A stretch of 64,000 nt of DNA from Caldisericia bacterium (lineage in GTDB: Bacteria; Caldisericota; Caldisericia; JAAYUI01), in assembly GCA_017999835.1 (NCBI GenBank), contig JAGNLA010000002.1, positions 1 to 64,000 of the forward strand, read 5' to 3'. Of the stretch, positions 7,775-17,600 are shown one piece after another. Position numbers and translations under genes: made by a program. Numbering within the stretch: the stretch's first letter is position 1; every line of letters starts with the position of its first letter. The notes beneath the pieces are model-generated. The model did not search any database and had not been told where the DNA came from. It saw only the letters and a list, made by a program, of their open reading frames with translations.

Positions 7775-9072
7775 TTATTCTCCTCCAGACTGCGGATGAA
7801 TATGTCATCAATATACCTCAAATAGAAACTCGTATCAAAGATGGCGTTCAGGTCACCTTCATCGAGTATTTTTCTCACTTCCATGTCGCCAATGCAGGCA
7901 TCCTTGAGCGGTGTTCCACCTTTTGAGGCGGGAATGGCCAGCCTCTGGATGATGCCATAAGCCTGGTCTCTGCCAACACCTCTGCTCATCAGAGCGACAA
8001 GCAGTCTGCCGGAGAAGATCGCTCCGCCGGTCATTTCGATGTTTTTTGCCATCCTGTCGGTGTTGACCACCAGGTTTGACGTGATGTAAGCCATTTTCCT
8101 GACCATGTAGGCAGCAAGGATGGAGGAATCGGGAAGGATCATCCTTTCAACCGACGAATGGGAGATATCCCTTTCGTCCCAGAGGGCGACATTTTCAAGG
8201 GCAACCAACGCGTTTGCGCGAAGTATGCGCGCCAGTCCGCAAAGCTGCTCCGATGTTTTTGGATTTTTCTTGTGAGGCATGGCCGAAGAGCCGGTCTGGC
8301 CAGCCTTAAAAGCTTCCTCAACCTCACCGATTTCGGTTCTCTGGAGTGTTCGGAATTGTGTTCCGATACGCTCGATTGTTGCACCAAGCTGGGCAAGGGC
8401 TAGCATGTACTGGGCATGTCTGTCACGAGAGATGACCTGTGTTGCAACCGGGTCAGGTTCCAGGCCCAGGATGTCGCAAACAATCTGTTCGAGGTCTGGG
8501 TGGAGATTGGCATAGGTGCCGACAGCGCCGCTCATCTTGCCAACTTTGTTTGCCGCAATTGCCTGTTCAAGTCTGAGTCTGTCACGCTTGAGTTCCTGAT
8601 AGAAGGAGAGGAGTTTGAGACCAAAGGTGATTGGTTCGGCATGAATGCCGTGGGTTCTGCCCATCTCAGGCGTATGTTTGAACTGGACGGCTTTTTGTTT
8701 CATTGTTTCAATGAGCTTGTCCAGCTCAGCAAGGATGAGCTTGCCGGCTTCCACAATCTGCATTGAGGATGCAGTGTCTAGAATGTCTGAGGATGTTGCG
8801 CCCTTGTGGATGTAGCAGGACTGCTCAGGAACCGACTCGCCAAGGGCATTGACAAACGCCACCACGTCATGGTCGGTTATGCGTTCAAGCTCATCCACAC
8901 GTTCGATTGTAAAGGTCATCTTTTCCTTTATGACCTTGAGGGCATCCATGGGGATTTCACCAAGCCTGCACCACGCCTCGCAGAGAGCGACCTCAACATC
9001 TTTCATCAGGTCGAACCTTCTCTGGCGTGTCCAGATTTTCTCAGCTTCAGGCAAGGAATATCTTGCAATCAT
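7771..9072 (-). CDS. purB: Adenylosuccinate lyase
   Basis: It cleaves SAICAR to AICAR and adenylosuccinate to AMP, both releasing fumarate. The 433 residues are standard. The fumarase/aspartase signature GSSAMPHKKNP is present, with KGATSSDILDTA and the His-containing MGRTHGIHAEP carrying catalytic residues. ATG 9072 is preferred to the TTG at 9075 because AGGAG lies 6 nt upstream; the start shares TGATG with the purA stop. Confidence 0.97.
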   Translation of the reverse strand: MIARYSLPEAEKIWTRQRRFDLMKDVEVALCEAWCRLGEIPMDALKVIKEKMTFTIERVDELERITDHDVVAFVNALGESVPEQSCYIHKGATSSDILDTASSMQIVEAGKLILAELDKLIETMKQKAVQFKHTPEMGRTHGIHAEPITFGLKLLSFYQELKRDRLRLEQAIAANKVGKMSGAVGTYANLHPDLEQIVCDILGLEPDPVATQVISRDRHAQYMLALAQLGATIERIGTQFRTLQRTEIGEVEEAFKAGQTGSSAMPHKKNPKTSEQLCGLARILRANALVALENVALWDERDISHSSVERMILPDSSILAAYMVRKMAYITSNLVVNTDRMAKNIEMTGGAIFSGRLLVALMSRGVGRDQAYGIIQRLAIPASKGGTPLKDACIGDMEVRKILDEGDLNAIFDTSFYLRYIDDIFIRSLEENK

Positions 9073-10346
9073 CAATTTCTCCTGATGGTTTGAACTTCAT
9101 CCGGTCCGACAGAAACAATTTTTACCGGCACTCCTGCAAATGTCTCGATAAACTCTACATAATCCCTTGCTGCCTGTGGAAGGTCGTTCCAGGATCTGCA
9201 AGTGCTGATGTCTGACTCCCAGCCTGGGATTTCATCGTAGATTGGAATAACGCGGTCTAGCACATAAGCGTCGTTGGGGAAATCCGTAATCAGTTTGTCG
9301 TCCAGCCTGTATGCTGAACAGACCTTTATCTTTTTGAATGCTCCGAGAACATCAAGCATCGTTATAACAATCTGGGTTACGCCCGAAAGCTCAACGCTGT
9401 ATTTGAGTGCCACAAGATCGAGCCAGCCACAGTGTCTTGGCCTGCCGGTGGAGGCGCCGTATTCGTTGCCTCTCTGCCTGATAAGCTCGCCTGTTTCGTT
9501 GTTTTGGATGGTTGGCATCGGACCACGACCTACGCGGGTTTGATAAGCTTTGACAATGCCGATGACGTCGGTGCACTTTGCCGGTGCTAGGCCAAAAACT
9601 GACAAACCTGACGACGGCACGCACGACGAGGAACTCACATAAGGATAGGTTCCATGGTCGATGTCAAGCAGAATGCCCTGGTTACCTTCAAGCAACATTG
9701 TTCCACCGGATTTTACAACCTCGGTTGCTATTTTTGTCGTGTCAGCAATCAACGGCAGTATCCTGTCGCGAAGGTTCATGACCGGGTCTATCACTTTTTC
9801 AAGCGGGAGCGGATCCGCCTTGTAAAGGTCGACGATTATTTTGTTTTTGATGTCGAGGTTTCGTGCAATTATCTCCTTGAAACCCTTTTCATCAAAAAGC
9901 ACGCCAGCTCTAACACCGATTCTGTTGGCCTTGTCAGCGTAGGTTGGGCCAACGCCTTTGAGCGTTGTGCCTATGGAGTTCTTGCCCCTGGCTTCTTCGT
10001 CAAGCCTTTCGAGGTAGCGGTTGTATTCGAGGATCAGATGGGCTCTGTCCGAGAGGAAAAGTCTGCCTTTTGCAGATTTCTTCTTCTCCACCTCGTCCAG
10101 TTCGACAATCAGTCCGACTGGGTCGATAACAGTTCCCGGGCCTATCAATGCCTTTGGCTTGTCTGCCATGATGCCTGCCGGAATAACGTGCAAAACGGTT
10201 TTTACACCGCCTGTGACGATGGTGTGGCCAGAGTTTGGCCCACCGGCATAGCGTCCAACGATGTCGGAGTCGACCGACAGCATGTGGGTGATCTTTCCTT
10301 TTGCTTCGTCACCCCACTGCAGACCACAAATCACTTTAACTGGCAT
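9072..10346 (-). CDS. purA: Adenylosuccinate synthetase
   Basis: It makes adenylosuccinate from IMP, aspartate and GTP, the committed step to AMP. The 424 residues carry the GTP loop QWGDEAKGKI, GGPNSGHTI (Asn/His of the active site), KGVGPTYADKANR, EGNQGILLDIDHGTYPYVSSS and GRPRHCGWLDLVALKY. The start is ATG 10346, 6 nt downstream of AGGAGG; an in-frame extension to 10418 has no family match and is rejected. It leads the purABCSQ-BON operon. Confidence 0.97.
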   Translation of the reverse strand: MPVKVICGLQWGDEAKGKITHMLSVDSDIVGRYAGGPNSGHTIVTGGVKTVLHVIPAGIMADKPKALIGPGTVIDPVGLIVELDEVEKKKSAKGRLFLSDRAHLILEYNRYLERLDEEARGKNSIGTTLKGVGPTYADKANRIGVRAGVLFDEKGFKEIIARNLDIKNKIIVDLYKADPLPLEKVIDPVMNLRDRILPLIADTTKIATEVVKSGGTMLLEGNQGILLDIDHGTYPYVSSSSCVPSSGLSVFGLAPAKCTDVIGIVKAYQTRVGRGPMPTIQNNETGELIRQRGNEYGASTGRPRHCGWLDLVALKYSVELSGVTQIVITMLDVLGAFKKIKVCSAYRLDDKLITDFPNDAYVLDRVIPIYDEIPGWESDISTCRSWNDLPQAARDYVEFIETFAGVPVKIVSVGPDEVQTIRRN

Positions 10347-10367
10347 TGCTAGCCTCCTGACTTCCTT

Positions 10368-10395
10368 ATTATACCAATAGCCACCACACAGGCAA
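10368..10395 (-). promoter_or_regulatory. Promoter of the purA operon
   Basis: Minus strand TTGCCT (10395-10390), a 16-nt spacer, TATAAT (10373-10368). Transcription would start near 10361, leaving a short leader that holds AGGAGG (10358-10353). No purine riboswitch-like structure fits in this leader. Confidence 0.65.
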
Positions 10396-10441
10396 CAATG
10401 ATGGGATAGTTTAGACACAATATCAATTCAACCGACGTGAC

Positions 10442-10470
10442 TTGAATTTTAATATTCGAAGTCATAACAT
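10442..10470 (+). promoter_or_regulatory. Candidate promoter of the HTH/radical SAM operon
   Basis: TTGAAT (10442-10447), a 17-nt spacer, TAACAT (10465-10470); predicted start near 10477, about 20 nt before ATG 10498. It is divergent from the purA promoter, about 50 bp apart. Confidence 0.4.
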
Positions 10471-10497
10471 GAAGCATGAATTTTGGTTATTTTTGGA

Positions 10498-11070
10498 ATG
10501 AAAGATAGAAAAAAACAATTTTTAGCCTCCGTAATCAACCTGTACGCAGAGACAGGGCAACCGGTACATTACTCCGATGTCGCTGCAAAAATGGGCATCT
10601 CCAGCTTCACCGCCTACGACGCCATGCTTGACCTTGAAAAGCAAGGCTTGTTAAAGCGCGTGTACAGCACTCACGACAGCAGGGGAAAGGCCAGAGCGTA
10701 CTTTGAACCGACCGACAACGTCCTGCTCTCCAGGAATGACCAAAAGTACAGTCTCATGGATGCACTCTCATTTGCCAACTACATCCTGATGCTTGCCTGG
10801 ATGAACAAGAGCGAAGCCGTCAAAGTCATCATCGACAGGTTCAAGGAATTAGACACGGACAACATTGTTGAGTTTTTCAAAACCTTGATTGCCGACTTTT
10901 TCAACGATGAACACTTGAGAAAACCAATACTGTCCATCCTCCAGGACAAAAAGATGAAGCATCTGTCAAAAAGCTTTGGTTCAGTGCTAAACAGCCTGAG
11001 CAGGATGGAAAAACAACTTTTGATAACTGCTGTGGAGAATTTCTTCAAGCTGGCAGGATATGCCTATTAG
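10498..11070 (+). CDS. Winged-helix transcriptional regulator
   Basis: 190 residues. Residues 1-65 form a winged helix: KKQFLASVINLYAETG, the turn VHYSDVAAKMGISSFTAYD (recognition helix), then LEKQGLLKRVY and a wing with SRGKARAYFEP. The C-terminal 120 residues are helical (FANYILMLAWM, IADFFNDEHL, FGSVLNSLSRMEKQLL) and may dimerise or bind a ligand. ATG 10498 is chosen; a TTG at 10483 in frame would add five residues. Neither has a strong ribosome site. It is followed after 23 bp by the radical SAM gene, so it probably controls that gene. The family is not recognised more precisely. Confidence 0.75.
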   Translation: MKDRKKQFLASVINLYAETGQPVHYSDVAAKMGISSFTAYDAMLDLEKQGLLKRVYSTHDSRGKARAYFEPTDNVLLSRNDQKYSLMDALSFANYILMLAWMNKSEAVKVIIDRFKELDTDNIVEFFKTLIADFFNDEHLRKPILSILQDKKMKHLSKSFGSVLNSLSRMEKQLLITAVENFFKLAGYAY

Positions 11071-11093
11071 CTTTTTTTGTAGGAGGCTTCCGA

Positions 11094-12521
11094 ATGAATG
11101 CTGTTGAAAACGCAAAAAGGATCGCAGGGACGGCAATAGTTGACAAGGTGTTCCGTTACATCAAGAATGGCGACTCTTCAAAACACTTTGATGATGTCGT
11201 AAAACTTGCCAGGATACTGACTAGTGATGAAGACGCCCTTGCAGCCATCGACATGCTCAGGCAAAAAATGAGCCTTCCTGGCAGCCCGCAAAAAGAACTC
11301 GTCGCAAAGATCATGAGCGCAAACGATTACTGGCTGCGGCATGCTCTTGCAAACTTTTTCATCAACTCGCTGGTAGTTGGCAGGCAGAGAACGCTGAGCC
11401 TTGAAAAAAAACTTGGCATCGACCTGCCATTTTTCCTGCTCATCGACCCGACCGAACGATGCAACCTCAGGTGCAACGGGTGCTGGGCAGGCAACTTCAA
11501 AAGCAGCGACATGCCTTTTGAAGTTTTCGACAGAATAATTGTTGAAGCAAAGGAAATGGGCATCTATTTCCTCACCATATCTGGTGGCGAACCGACGCTC
11601 TATCCAGGACTGCTTGAGGCAATGAGAAAGCACAGGGATGTCGCATTCCACTTCTACACAAACGGAACAATGCTTGCCAAACCGGAATATGCAAAAGAAT
11701 TTGCCGGCTGTGGCAACGGGATGCCTTGTTTCTCCCTCGAAGGTTTCAGGGAGAAAACCGATGAAAGGAGAGGAGCTGGTGCGTTTGACACAGTCATGAA
11801 AGCGATGAACAACCTCAGGCAGCTTGACAATCCATTCGGAATCTCCTGCACTGCCACAAAAAATAACTTCAGGGAGATTTCTTCAGACGAGTTCATTGAC
11901 TTTATGGTAGACAAAGGCGTCCTGCTATGCTGGTATTTCATGTACATCCCAATCGGCAGGAACCCTGATTTCAGTCTTATGCTTTCACCACAGGAGCGCA
12001 AGCACATGTGGGAGCGAACCAATCTCCTTCGAAGCCAGAAACCGATTGTGGTTGCAGACTTTTGGAACGACGGACCAATCACAAACGGCTGCCTTGCCGG
12101 CGGCAGGCGTTATCTTCACATCACAGCCGACGGATTTGTCGAACCATGCGCTTTCGTCCACTTTGGTCACAAGGATGACAACATTCAAAACAAACCCCTG
12201 CTTGACGTGATAAAGAACTCAAAACTCTTCTCGGCCATGAGGGCGCGCCAAAAACCAGCATACGAAGGCAATCCGATGAGACCCTGCTGGGTAGTCGACA
12301 GACCCTGGGCTTTACGCGAAGTGGTCAAAGAAACAGAGGCATTTGCTGTTGAGGATGGTTCGCAGCCATTGATGGATCCCAACACTGCCGCAAAGCTTGA
12401 TGCCTACGCCAGGGCATGGGAACCCATAGCTAATGGAATCTGGGATTCAATCCAGGAGTTCAACAAGGTCAACAACTATCCACTGCATGAAAACAAAGGC
12501 GACAAAACAGGATTACACTAG
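11094..12521 (+). CDS. Radical SAM protein with SPASM-like C-terminal cysteines
   Basis: 475 residues, cytoplasmic, with AGGAGG upstream. The CxxxCxxC iron-sulfur motif is at residues 123-130 (CNLRCNGC), preceded by an about 115-residue helical N-terminal extension. Next come the SAM-binding SGGEPTLYPG and the strand AFHFYTNGTML. Downstream, NGCLAGGRRYLHITADG, VEPCAFVHFG and MRPCWVVD give further Cys residues in a SPASM-like arrangement for auxiliary clusters. Such proteins modify peptides, cofactors or lipids; no precursor peptide is obvious next to it. Likely co-transcribed with the HTH regulator and ended by a terminator at 12531-12593. Confidence 0.85.
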   Translation: MNAVENAKRIAGTAIVDKVFRYIKNGDSSKHFDDVVKLARILTSDEDALAAIDMLRQKMSLPGSPQKELVAKIMSANDYWLRHALANFFINSLVVGRQRTLSLEKKLGIDLPFFLLIDPTERCNLRCNGCWAGNFKSSDMPFEVFDRIIVEAKEMGIYFLTISGGEPTLYPGLLEAMRKHRDVAFHFYTNGTMLAKPEYAKEFAGCGNGMPCFSLEGFREKTDERRGAGAFDTVMKAMNNLRQLDNPFGISCTATKNNFREISSDEFIDFMVDKGVLLCWYFMYIPIGRNPDFSLMLSPQERKHMWERTNLLRSQKPIVVADFWNDGPITNGCLAGGRRYLHITADGFVEPCAFVHFGHKDDNIQNKPLLDVIKNSKLFSAMRARQKPAYEGNPMRPCWVVDRPWALREVVKETEAFAVEDGSQPLMDPNTAAKLDAYARAWEPIANGIWDSIQEFNKVNNYPLHENKGDKTGLH

Positions 12522-12530
12522 CGCAGTGAG

Positions 12531-12593
12531 CAAACAAAAGACCTTGGGATTGGCAAAGAAAACATTTTCCCCGGGTCATTTTGTTTGTTTTCA
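12531..12593 (+). terminator. Rho-independent terminator after the radical SAM gene
   Basis: CAAACAAAAGACC (12531-12543) pairs with GGTCATTTTGTTTG (12574-12587, one bulged A), extended inward by GGG/CCC, followed by TTTTC. Confidence 0.55.
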
Positions 12594-12612
12594 AACCACT
12601 CGGCTTTGTAAA

Positions 12613-12640
12613 TTTACTATTAAGTTAAATAGAGTACAAT
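12613..12640 (+). promoter_or_regulatory. Promoter of the ribulokinase-like gene, predicted leaderless
   Basis: TTTACT (12613-12618), a 16-nt spacer, TACAAT (12635-12640), then only 6 nt (CTATTC) to ATG 12647. No ribosome site is present. Confidence 0.55.
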
Positions 12641-12646
12641 CTATTC

Positions 12647-14269
12647 ATGGGTAGAATATTAATCGGAGCCGACTTTGGCACCTACGAAGTCAGGGTCGCG
12701 GCAGTCGACATCAAGACCGGCCAGATGCTTGGCATCTCCAGCATCAGTTACGAAAACGGCGTTCTGGACAAACTTCTCCCAAACGCAAGGGTTCTCCCAA
12801 AGAATTTTGCTCTCCAAAATCCTGCTGACTGGCTTATAGCCCTCTCTCAGGCCACAAGACAGCTTGTTATGGATACAGGTATTCCTCAATCAGAGATAAT
12901 CAGCCTAGGTGTGAGTTTCACCAGCTGCACGGCAATGCCTGTTGACGATGGCGGTATGCCACTTGCCCAAAAACCAGAATTTGCCGAGAACTATCACGCC
13001 TGGCCAAAACTCTGGCGCCACCATGCCTGCATCCCTCAGGCGGAAAAACTTACAAACATTGCCCAGGACAGGGGCGAACCATTCCTGGAATACTGCGGTG
13101 GCAGGGTCAACCCTGAATGGCTTTGGCCAAAACTCCTCGAAACTATCGAACAATCACCGGAGCTGACAAACCATATCGGTTACTACCTCGAGTCCGGCGA
13201 CTGGATCGTTTGGCAGCTGACCGGAAACCAGATACGAAACCAGTGCGCTGCAGGCTACAAAGCCTGCTGGGTGGAAGGCATGGGTTATCCATCAAACGAG
13301 TTCTTCGCCCACGCCTCAATCGATTTGGCGCGAATTGCGGAAAAACAGAGAGGCATCCCTGTTGTTCAGCCAGGAAGGCTTGCTGGAAGGCTGCTGCCCG
13401 AGATTGCTGAACAACTCATGTTTCCATCAGGTCTACCAGTTGCCGTAGCCGTCATCGATGCCCAAGTCGGCGTACTTGGCGCCGGTGTCCACGAACCAGA
13501 CGTGATGGTCATGGTAATGGACACAAGCAATGTTCATTTGTTGATGTCACCTGATGAGAAAGTTTTCCCGGGTTTTGCAGGTCTGGTCAAAGACGGTATC
13601 CTTGATGGCTATTGGGGATACGAGTCTGGTCAGCCAGCGTCTGGCGATATCTTCGACTGGTTCAGGAATATCCTTGCTCCAATTGAATTGTTCGAGAGAG
13701 CAAAAGATGATGACGTCGATGAAACCGTTGTGCTTGACAGATGGCTGACAGAAACACCTATTGGCTCAAACGGCCTCACGGCGCTTGACTGGTGGAATGG
13801 AAACAGGTCAGTTCTGATGGATTCATCACTGTCAGGGATGATCTGTGGTTTTACGCTGGGAACGACACCTGCTCAGGTTTTCCGCGCGATTGCAGAGTCC
13901 CAGGCGTTTGGCACAAGAAAGATAATCGAAACCTACATCGCTAACGGACTGCCTATCAAACGAATGGTCGCAACCGGCAGCTTGCCATTCAACTATCGAA
14001 GTCTGTTACAAATTTATGCAGATGTATGCAACATAGATATTACTGTGCCCGACACCCCTCACGCAATCGCAAGAGGTGCTGCCATCCTCGGTGGACTGTC
14101 AGTCGGCGTCGAAAACCTGGGCTTCAAAAACAGGAACGACTACTTCACTTCCATGAACCCTGCTGTGTTTGACCACTACACACCCGACACTGTGGCAGTT
14201 GAAAAATATGACAAATTGTATATAAAATGGAACAAACTTCATGACTGGTTTTGCGGAGGGAACATATGA
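12647..14269 (+). CDS. araB: FGGY-family kinase, ribulokinase (AraB)-like
   Basis: 540 residues of the sugar-kinase/ASKHA fold, expected to phosphorylate L-ribulose or a related ketose with ATP. AraB-specific stretches are visible: ILIGADFGTYEVR (N-terminal phosphate loop), HAWPKLWRHHA, GRVNPEWLWPKLL, ESGDWIVWQLTG, AGYKACWVEGMGYPS, WGYESGQPASGDIFDWF, ALDWWNGNRS and the nucleotide loop AIARGAAILGG. In place of the usual NVDAH stretch there is VIDAQ. It lacks the araA/araD partners found in arabinose operons within this window. Its TGA overlaps the next gene's ATG region (ATATGAAA), so the small secreted protein is coupled to it. Substrate specificity is inferred, not shown. Confidence 0.88.
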   Translation: MGRILIGADFGTYEVRVAAVDIKTGQMLGISSISYENGVLDKLLPNARVLPKNFALQNPADWLIALSQATRQLVMDTGIPQSEIISLGVSFTSCTAMPVDDGGMPLAQKPEFAENYHAWPKLWRHHACIPQAEKLTNIAQDRGEPFLEYCGGRVNPEWLWPKLLETIEQSPELTNHIGYYLESGDWIVWQLTGNQIRNQCAAGYKACWVEGMGYPSNEFFAHASIDLARIAEKQRGIPVVQPGRLAGRLLPEIAEQLMFPSGLPVAVAVIDAQVGVLGAGVHEPDVMVMVMDTSNVHLLMSPDEKVFPGFAGLVKDGILDGYWGYESGQPASGDIFDWFRNILAPIELFERAKDDDVDETVVLDRWLTETPIGSNGLTALDWWNGNRSVLMDSSLSGMICGFTLGTTPAQVFRAIAESQAFGTRKIIETYIANGLPIKRMVATGSLPFNYRSLLQIYADVCNIDITVPDTPHAIARGAAILGGLSVGVENLGFKNRNDYFTSMNPAVFDHYTPDTVAVEKYDKLYIKWNKLHDWFCGGNI

Positions 14270-14547
14270 AAATGATGAAAAAAGCCGTCTTGTTGGCAAT
14301 GAGCCTTTTGGCCCTCTCGACACCCATTACTATTTCTTCAAACCCACACCAGCAGGTCAACGCCGTTACAACAAAATCCACTCTCTCGGGTAGGTATGTA
14401 CCAAACGAGGAAACGGTTTATGTCACCAAAACCGGTAACAAATACCATCGTTCGACCTGCAGGTATGTCAAGAAATCCAAAATAGCCATGACAAAATCCG
14501 AGGCGCAGAAAAAAGGCTACAAAGCTTGTTCAGTTTGCAAACCATAA
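14266..14547 (+). CDS. Small secreted protein with Ada-like Cys motif
   Basis: 93 residues starting at ATG 14266 after GGAGGG; a signal peptide covers about residues 1-25. The mature part holds VYVTKTGNKYHRSTCRYV and GYKACSVCKP, the small zinc-ribbon-like Cys arrangement (C...CxxC with a YHRxxC lead) found at the ends of secreted nucleases and in Ada-type metal-binding modules. Here it stands alone. It overlaps the end of the kinase gene, so it is co-expressed, and a strong terminator follows. Role unknown; metal binding outside the cell is plausible. Confidence 0.75.
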   Translation: MKMMKKAVLLAMSLLALSTPITISSNPHQQVNAVTTKSTLSGRYVPNEETVYVTKTGNKYHRSTCRYVKKSKIAMTKSEAQKKGYKACSVCKP

Positions 14548-14565
14548 TTGCTACCAAACAAATTT

Positions 14566-14598
14566 AAAAAGCCGGATCGTCGTTGATCCGGCTTTTTT
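14566..14598 (+). terminator. Strong bidirectional Rho-independent terminator
   Basis: GCCGGATC (14571-14578), loop GTCGTT, GATCCGGC (14585-14592), T6. AAAAA on the left side lets it also end the minus-strand gene at 14614. Confidence 0.9.
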
Positions 14599-14613
14599 AT
14601 TCTATTCTTTGTT

Positions 14614-17600
14614 CTATTTTGCAGGGATTTTTACTGTAAAGATAATTGATCTTTCAATCGTTGATATGACTTTGTTCTTTTCTAGGTCAAAATTCATCAG
14701 CATTTTCACCTTTATCTCCGAGCCACCCTGAGCAACAACCTTGTTTATGATGGACGCTGGGATTTTGATGTTCGTTGTCCACGGAGTCATTCCCTCAACA
14801 ATCTGTAGATTGAGCGGTGTTTTTTCCATCGACCCAAGCTGGGCGTCGTTTGAACTTGGATTCGTGAATTCGAACCAGTACTGGGTTGCCTTAATCAAGA
14901 CAATGCCCTGACGCTTGAACGAGAAAATGCTATGAATATTGAGTCTATCATCGGTCATCCAGGTTGGTTTGTCGTATGTCCCACTGAACTGGACATCCAA
15001 ATCCTGGTGAGGAACACATGTAACATCCCACTTCAGTTCTTTGGTTGTATTGCATGCTTTTATGGAAACCTTTACAGTACATTTGTCTCCAACCTTGGTC
15101 TCTTTACCGGCACTGACAAAAACAACAAGGCCGTCTGTCTCCTCACCCGGATTGAGCGTGAATGTCTGTTTGAGTTTACTTAAAGTGTTATCAATGCCAG
15201 ATTCCCAGGATTCATCTGTTCTTTCAATTTTGACTGCAATCAGCTGCTCATTGATGCTCTTGTTTTTGACCCATATTGTCATGACTGTCGGCTCGTCGAT
15301 AGGCATGTTGGATTTGATGGAATTTGATCTGTTGGATTCCCAGGCAACTTCGTAGTCGCACTCTTCCTGTCTAACTATGTTGTAGGTGAGCATGATTGTT
15401 TTTGTTGTTTTTCCACAGGAAACAGTGACGTAGATCTTTGACTGACCGATTTTCACTTTTTGATTTGTTACACATGTAAGCCTTACAACTTTGGATTCTC
15501 CGGTTTCAAGCTGAAGTTCATAGAACTGGGTTGAAGTGTCAATTAGTTCGCCTTTCGATTCCGATGTCATCAACAGTAACGCAGAGTCTTCCATGTTGTT
15601 GGTTACCGTGAAATTGGCATAAAACTTTTCACCGGCATAAGTTTTGAGGGATTTTGTATTTAAATTTTTATCCCACTCGAGATTGAAATCGCAAGTAGAA
15701 AGGATATTTGTAAGTGTCCAGGTCAGTTCTGATTTGTTGCCACAGCCATCGACAGTAACTGAGATTTTTATCTTTTCACCATCAGGCATATCATTTGCCG
15801 GTCTGCAAAAGACGCTCAGCTCCATGGTTTCTCCAGGTTTCAGATTTATCGGGGTCCCAGGGGTGAAGTTTTCTCCAAACCTTATATTCCACTGTTGCTT
15901 TGCCTGTGAGTCAAATCTGTCAAAATGCAGGTCGATTACAAACTTGTTTGATTCATTACCCATATTTTTTAATATCAGCATTTGAGAATTCTGTACTCCT
16001 GCTGACGTTGTTCCACCAATTGCCGAACCGCCTTCGATCCACTGGAATGAATAATTGCAAAGCACGGCTTCTGTTGACGCTTTGAGTTTTATTGATTGTT
16101 TCTGCTTGCCAGAAACTCCGTCAACAGAGAATTCACAAGCTTCTCCACCCGCCAAACCAATGTCTGGAATAACTGTTATTTGTGTTGTCTGATTTGTTCC
16201 GTTTGGTGGAACCGTTACAACCGTAGTAGGTGTTTGGTTAACAAAATAAGCCTTCCAGCCGCCACAAGGAGGATTGATGTATAGCGTAACCTTTATCTCA
16301 CTTTCGGAGAAGTTTGAGACCATGACTTTGAGGTAATATTTGTCGCCTGCCATGATTTTTGCAGCAAACTTCTTTGATCTGTCCGGCCAGGTAATAGCAA
16401 AGATTGGCGGTGCCGGAACAATCGATTCCGGGTTGCACCATTGGTCAATCTCCTCTGAGTTCACAAACAACTTGACGCAATAAATATAGTCTTGCCCAAC
16501 TTCCGGCCCGTCATCAGTTAGAACAATTTCTAGTTTTGACATACTGACTTTGACCTTCTCAAGCGCTTCATCGTTTCTAAACAGTTGGGCTTCGACAACA
16601 TCGCTGTCTCTTCTGAATGCCGCATCGGGGTTAACCCTGAAGGAAAGGTTTACAATGTTCAAGTCACCTTTATGCTCCACGTCCAGCTTTGCGTCTTCAA
16701 TGGCTTTAAGTGAGTCGTTGCATGGGCAGTCAAACTCTGATTTTGCCGTGAACTCGCCCGGCCCAAAGGTGGCAATTTTTTTGTCTTCAGTTGCAAACCA
16801 GTTGCCAATTTTTTCAAACGGAAGGCTGACGGAAAGTTTCGGTTTCATATTCAATTTCACGATTCCAACCTGGTTACCGACAGGACTTGAGAGCAATGGA
16901 AGCTTCATCTGAATCCTTGGTGGATTGCCCGGATAGCTGGACTGCATGAGCGCCGACAACGAGAATGTGCCAGCAAGCCCACCGTTTCCAAAATTGATTT
17001 TCATCGATCTTGGTTTCGTTTCATCCGAAAGCTTCAAGGTAACGTAATTCTTTGTCTTACCGTTGACTGCTTCAGGTTTCCAACCGGTTACACCAATGAG
17101 CCTTACGGTTCCCTTCACTGGTGTTGCTGCAGCCCTTGCGTTGTCGTTGACTGTTGACGGCCTGTAGTCTGCAACCTCGAATGACACATCGGATTGGGCA
17201 TCAGTAATCGACGTGCAAGCTGGCGACGGGAAGAAACCGCATCCCTGGTCAAGTGAGATATCAAATCCTTCACTCTGGTTATTTACTTCAAGTGAAAAAT
17301 CAACAAGGTTTGAAATGATTGGGAGATGAAGTTTCGCACTGGGATTGATGGTGTCGGGGCAGATATTTTTGAATTCAAGATAAACATCGGATTTCCCCAA
17401 TTGGCATGGCGTGCATCCTGGAGACTGGGTTGTTATTTTGCCTGATATGGAAGCCGTCAGCGGAACATAATTGGTGAGAAACTCGATCTTTCCATTGACC
17501 AGCCTGGCACAGGAATAACCAAGCTTGTATGAGGCAAAGGTCTGGTTTATCTGACTGCTGGCTTTCGGCGACATTGTAGTAATCGGCTGCTCAAGGCTCA

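Noticed and set aside
10347-10367. Purine riboswitch before purA
   Set aside because: The predicted leader is only about 15 nt and cannot hold the structure.
10347-10418. N-terminal extension of purA
   Set aside because: Family members start at MPVKVICGLQWGDE, AGGAGG sits right before that ATG, and the purA promoter lies inside the extension.
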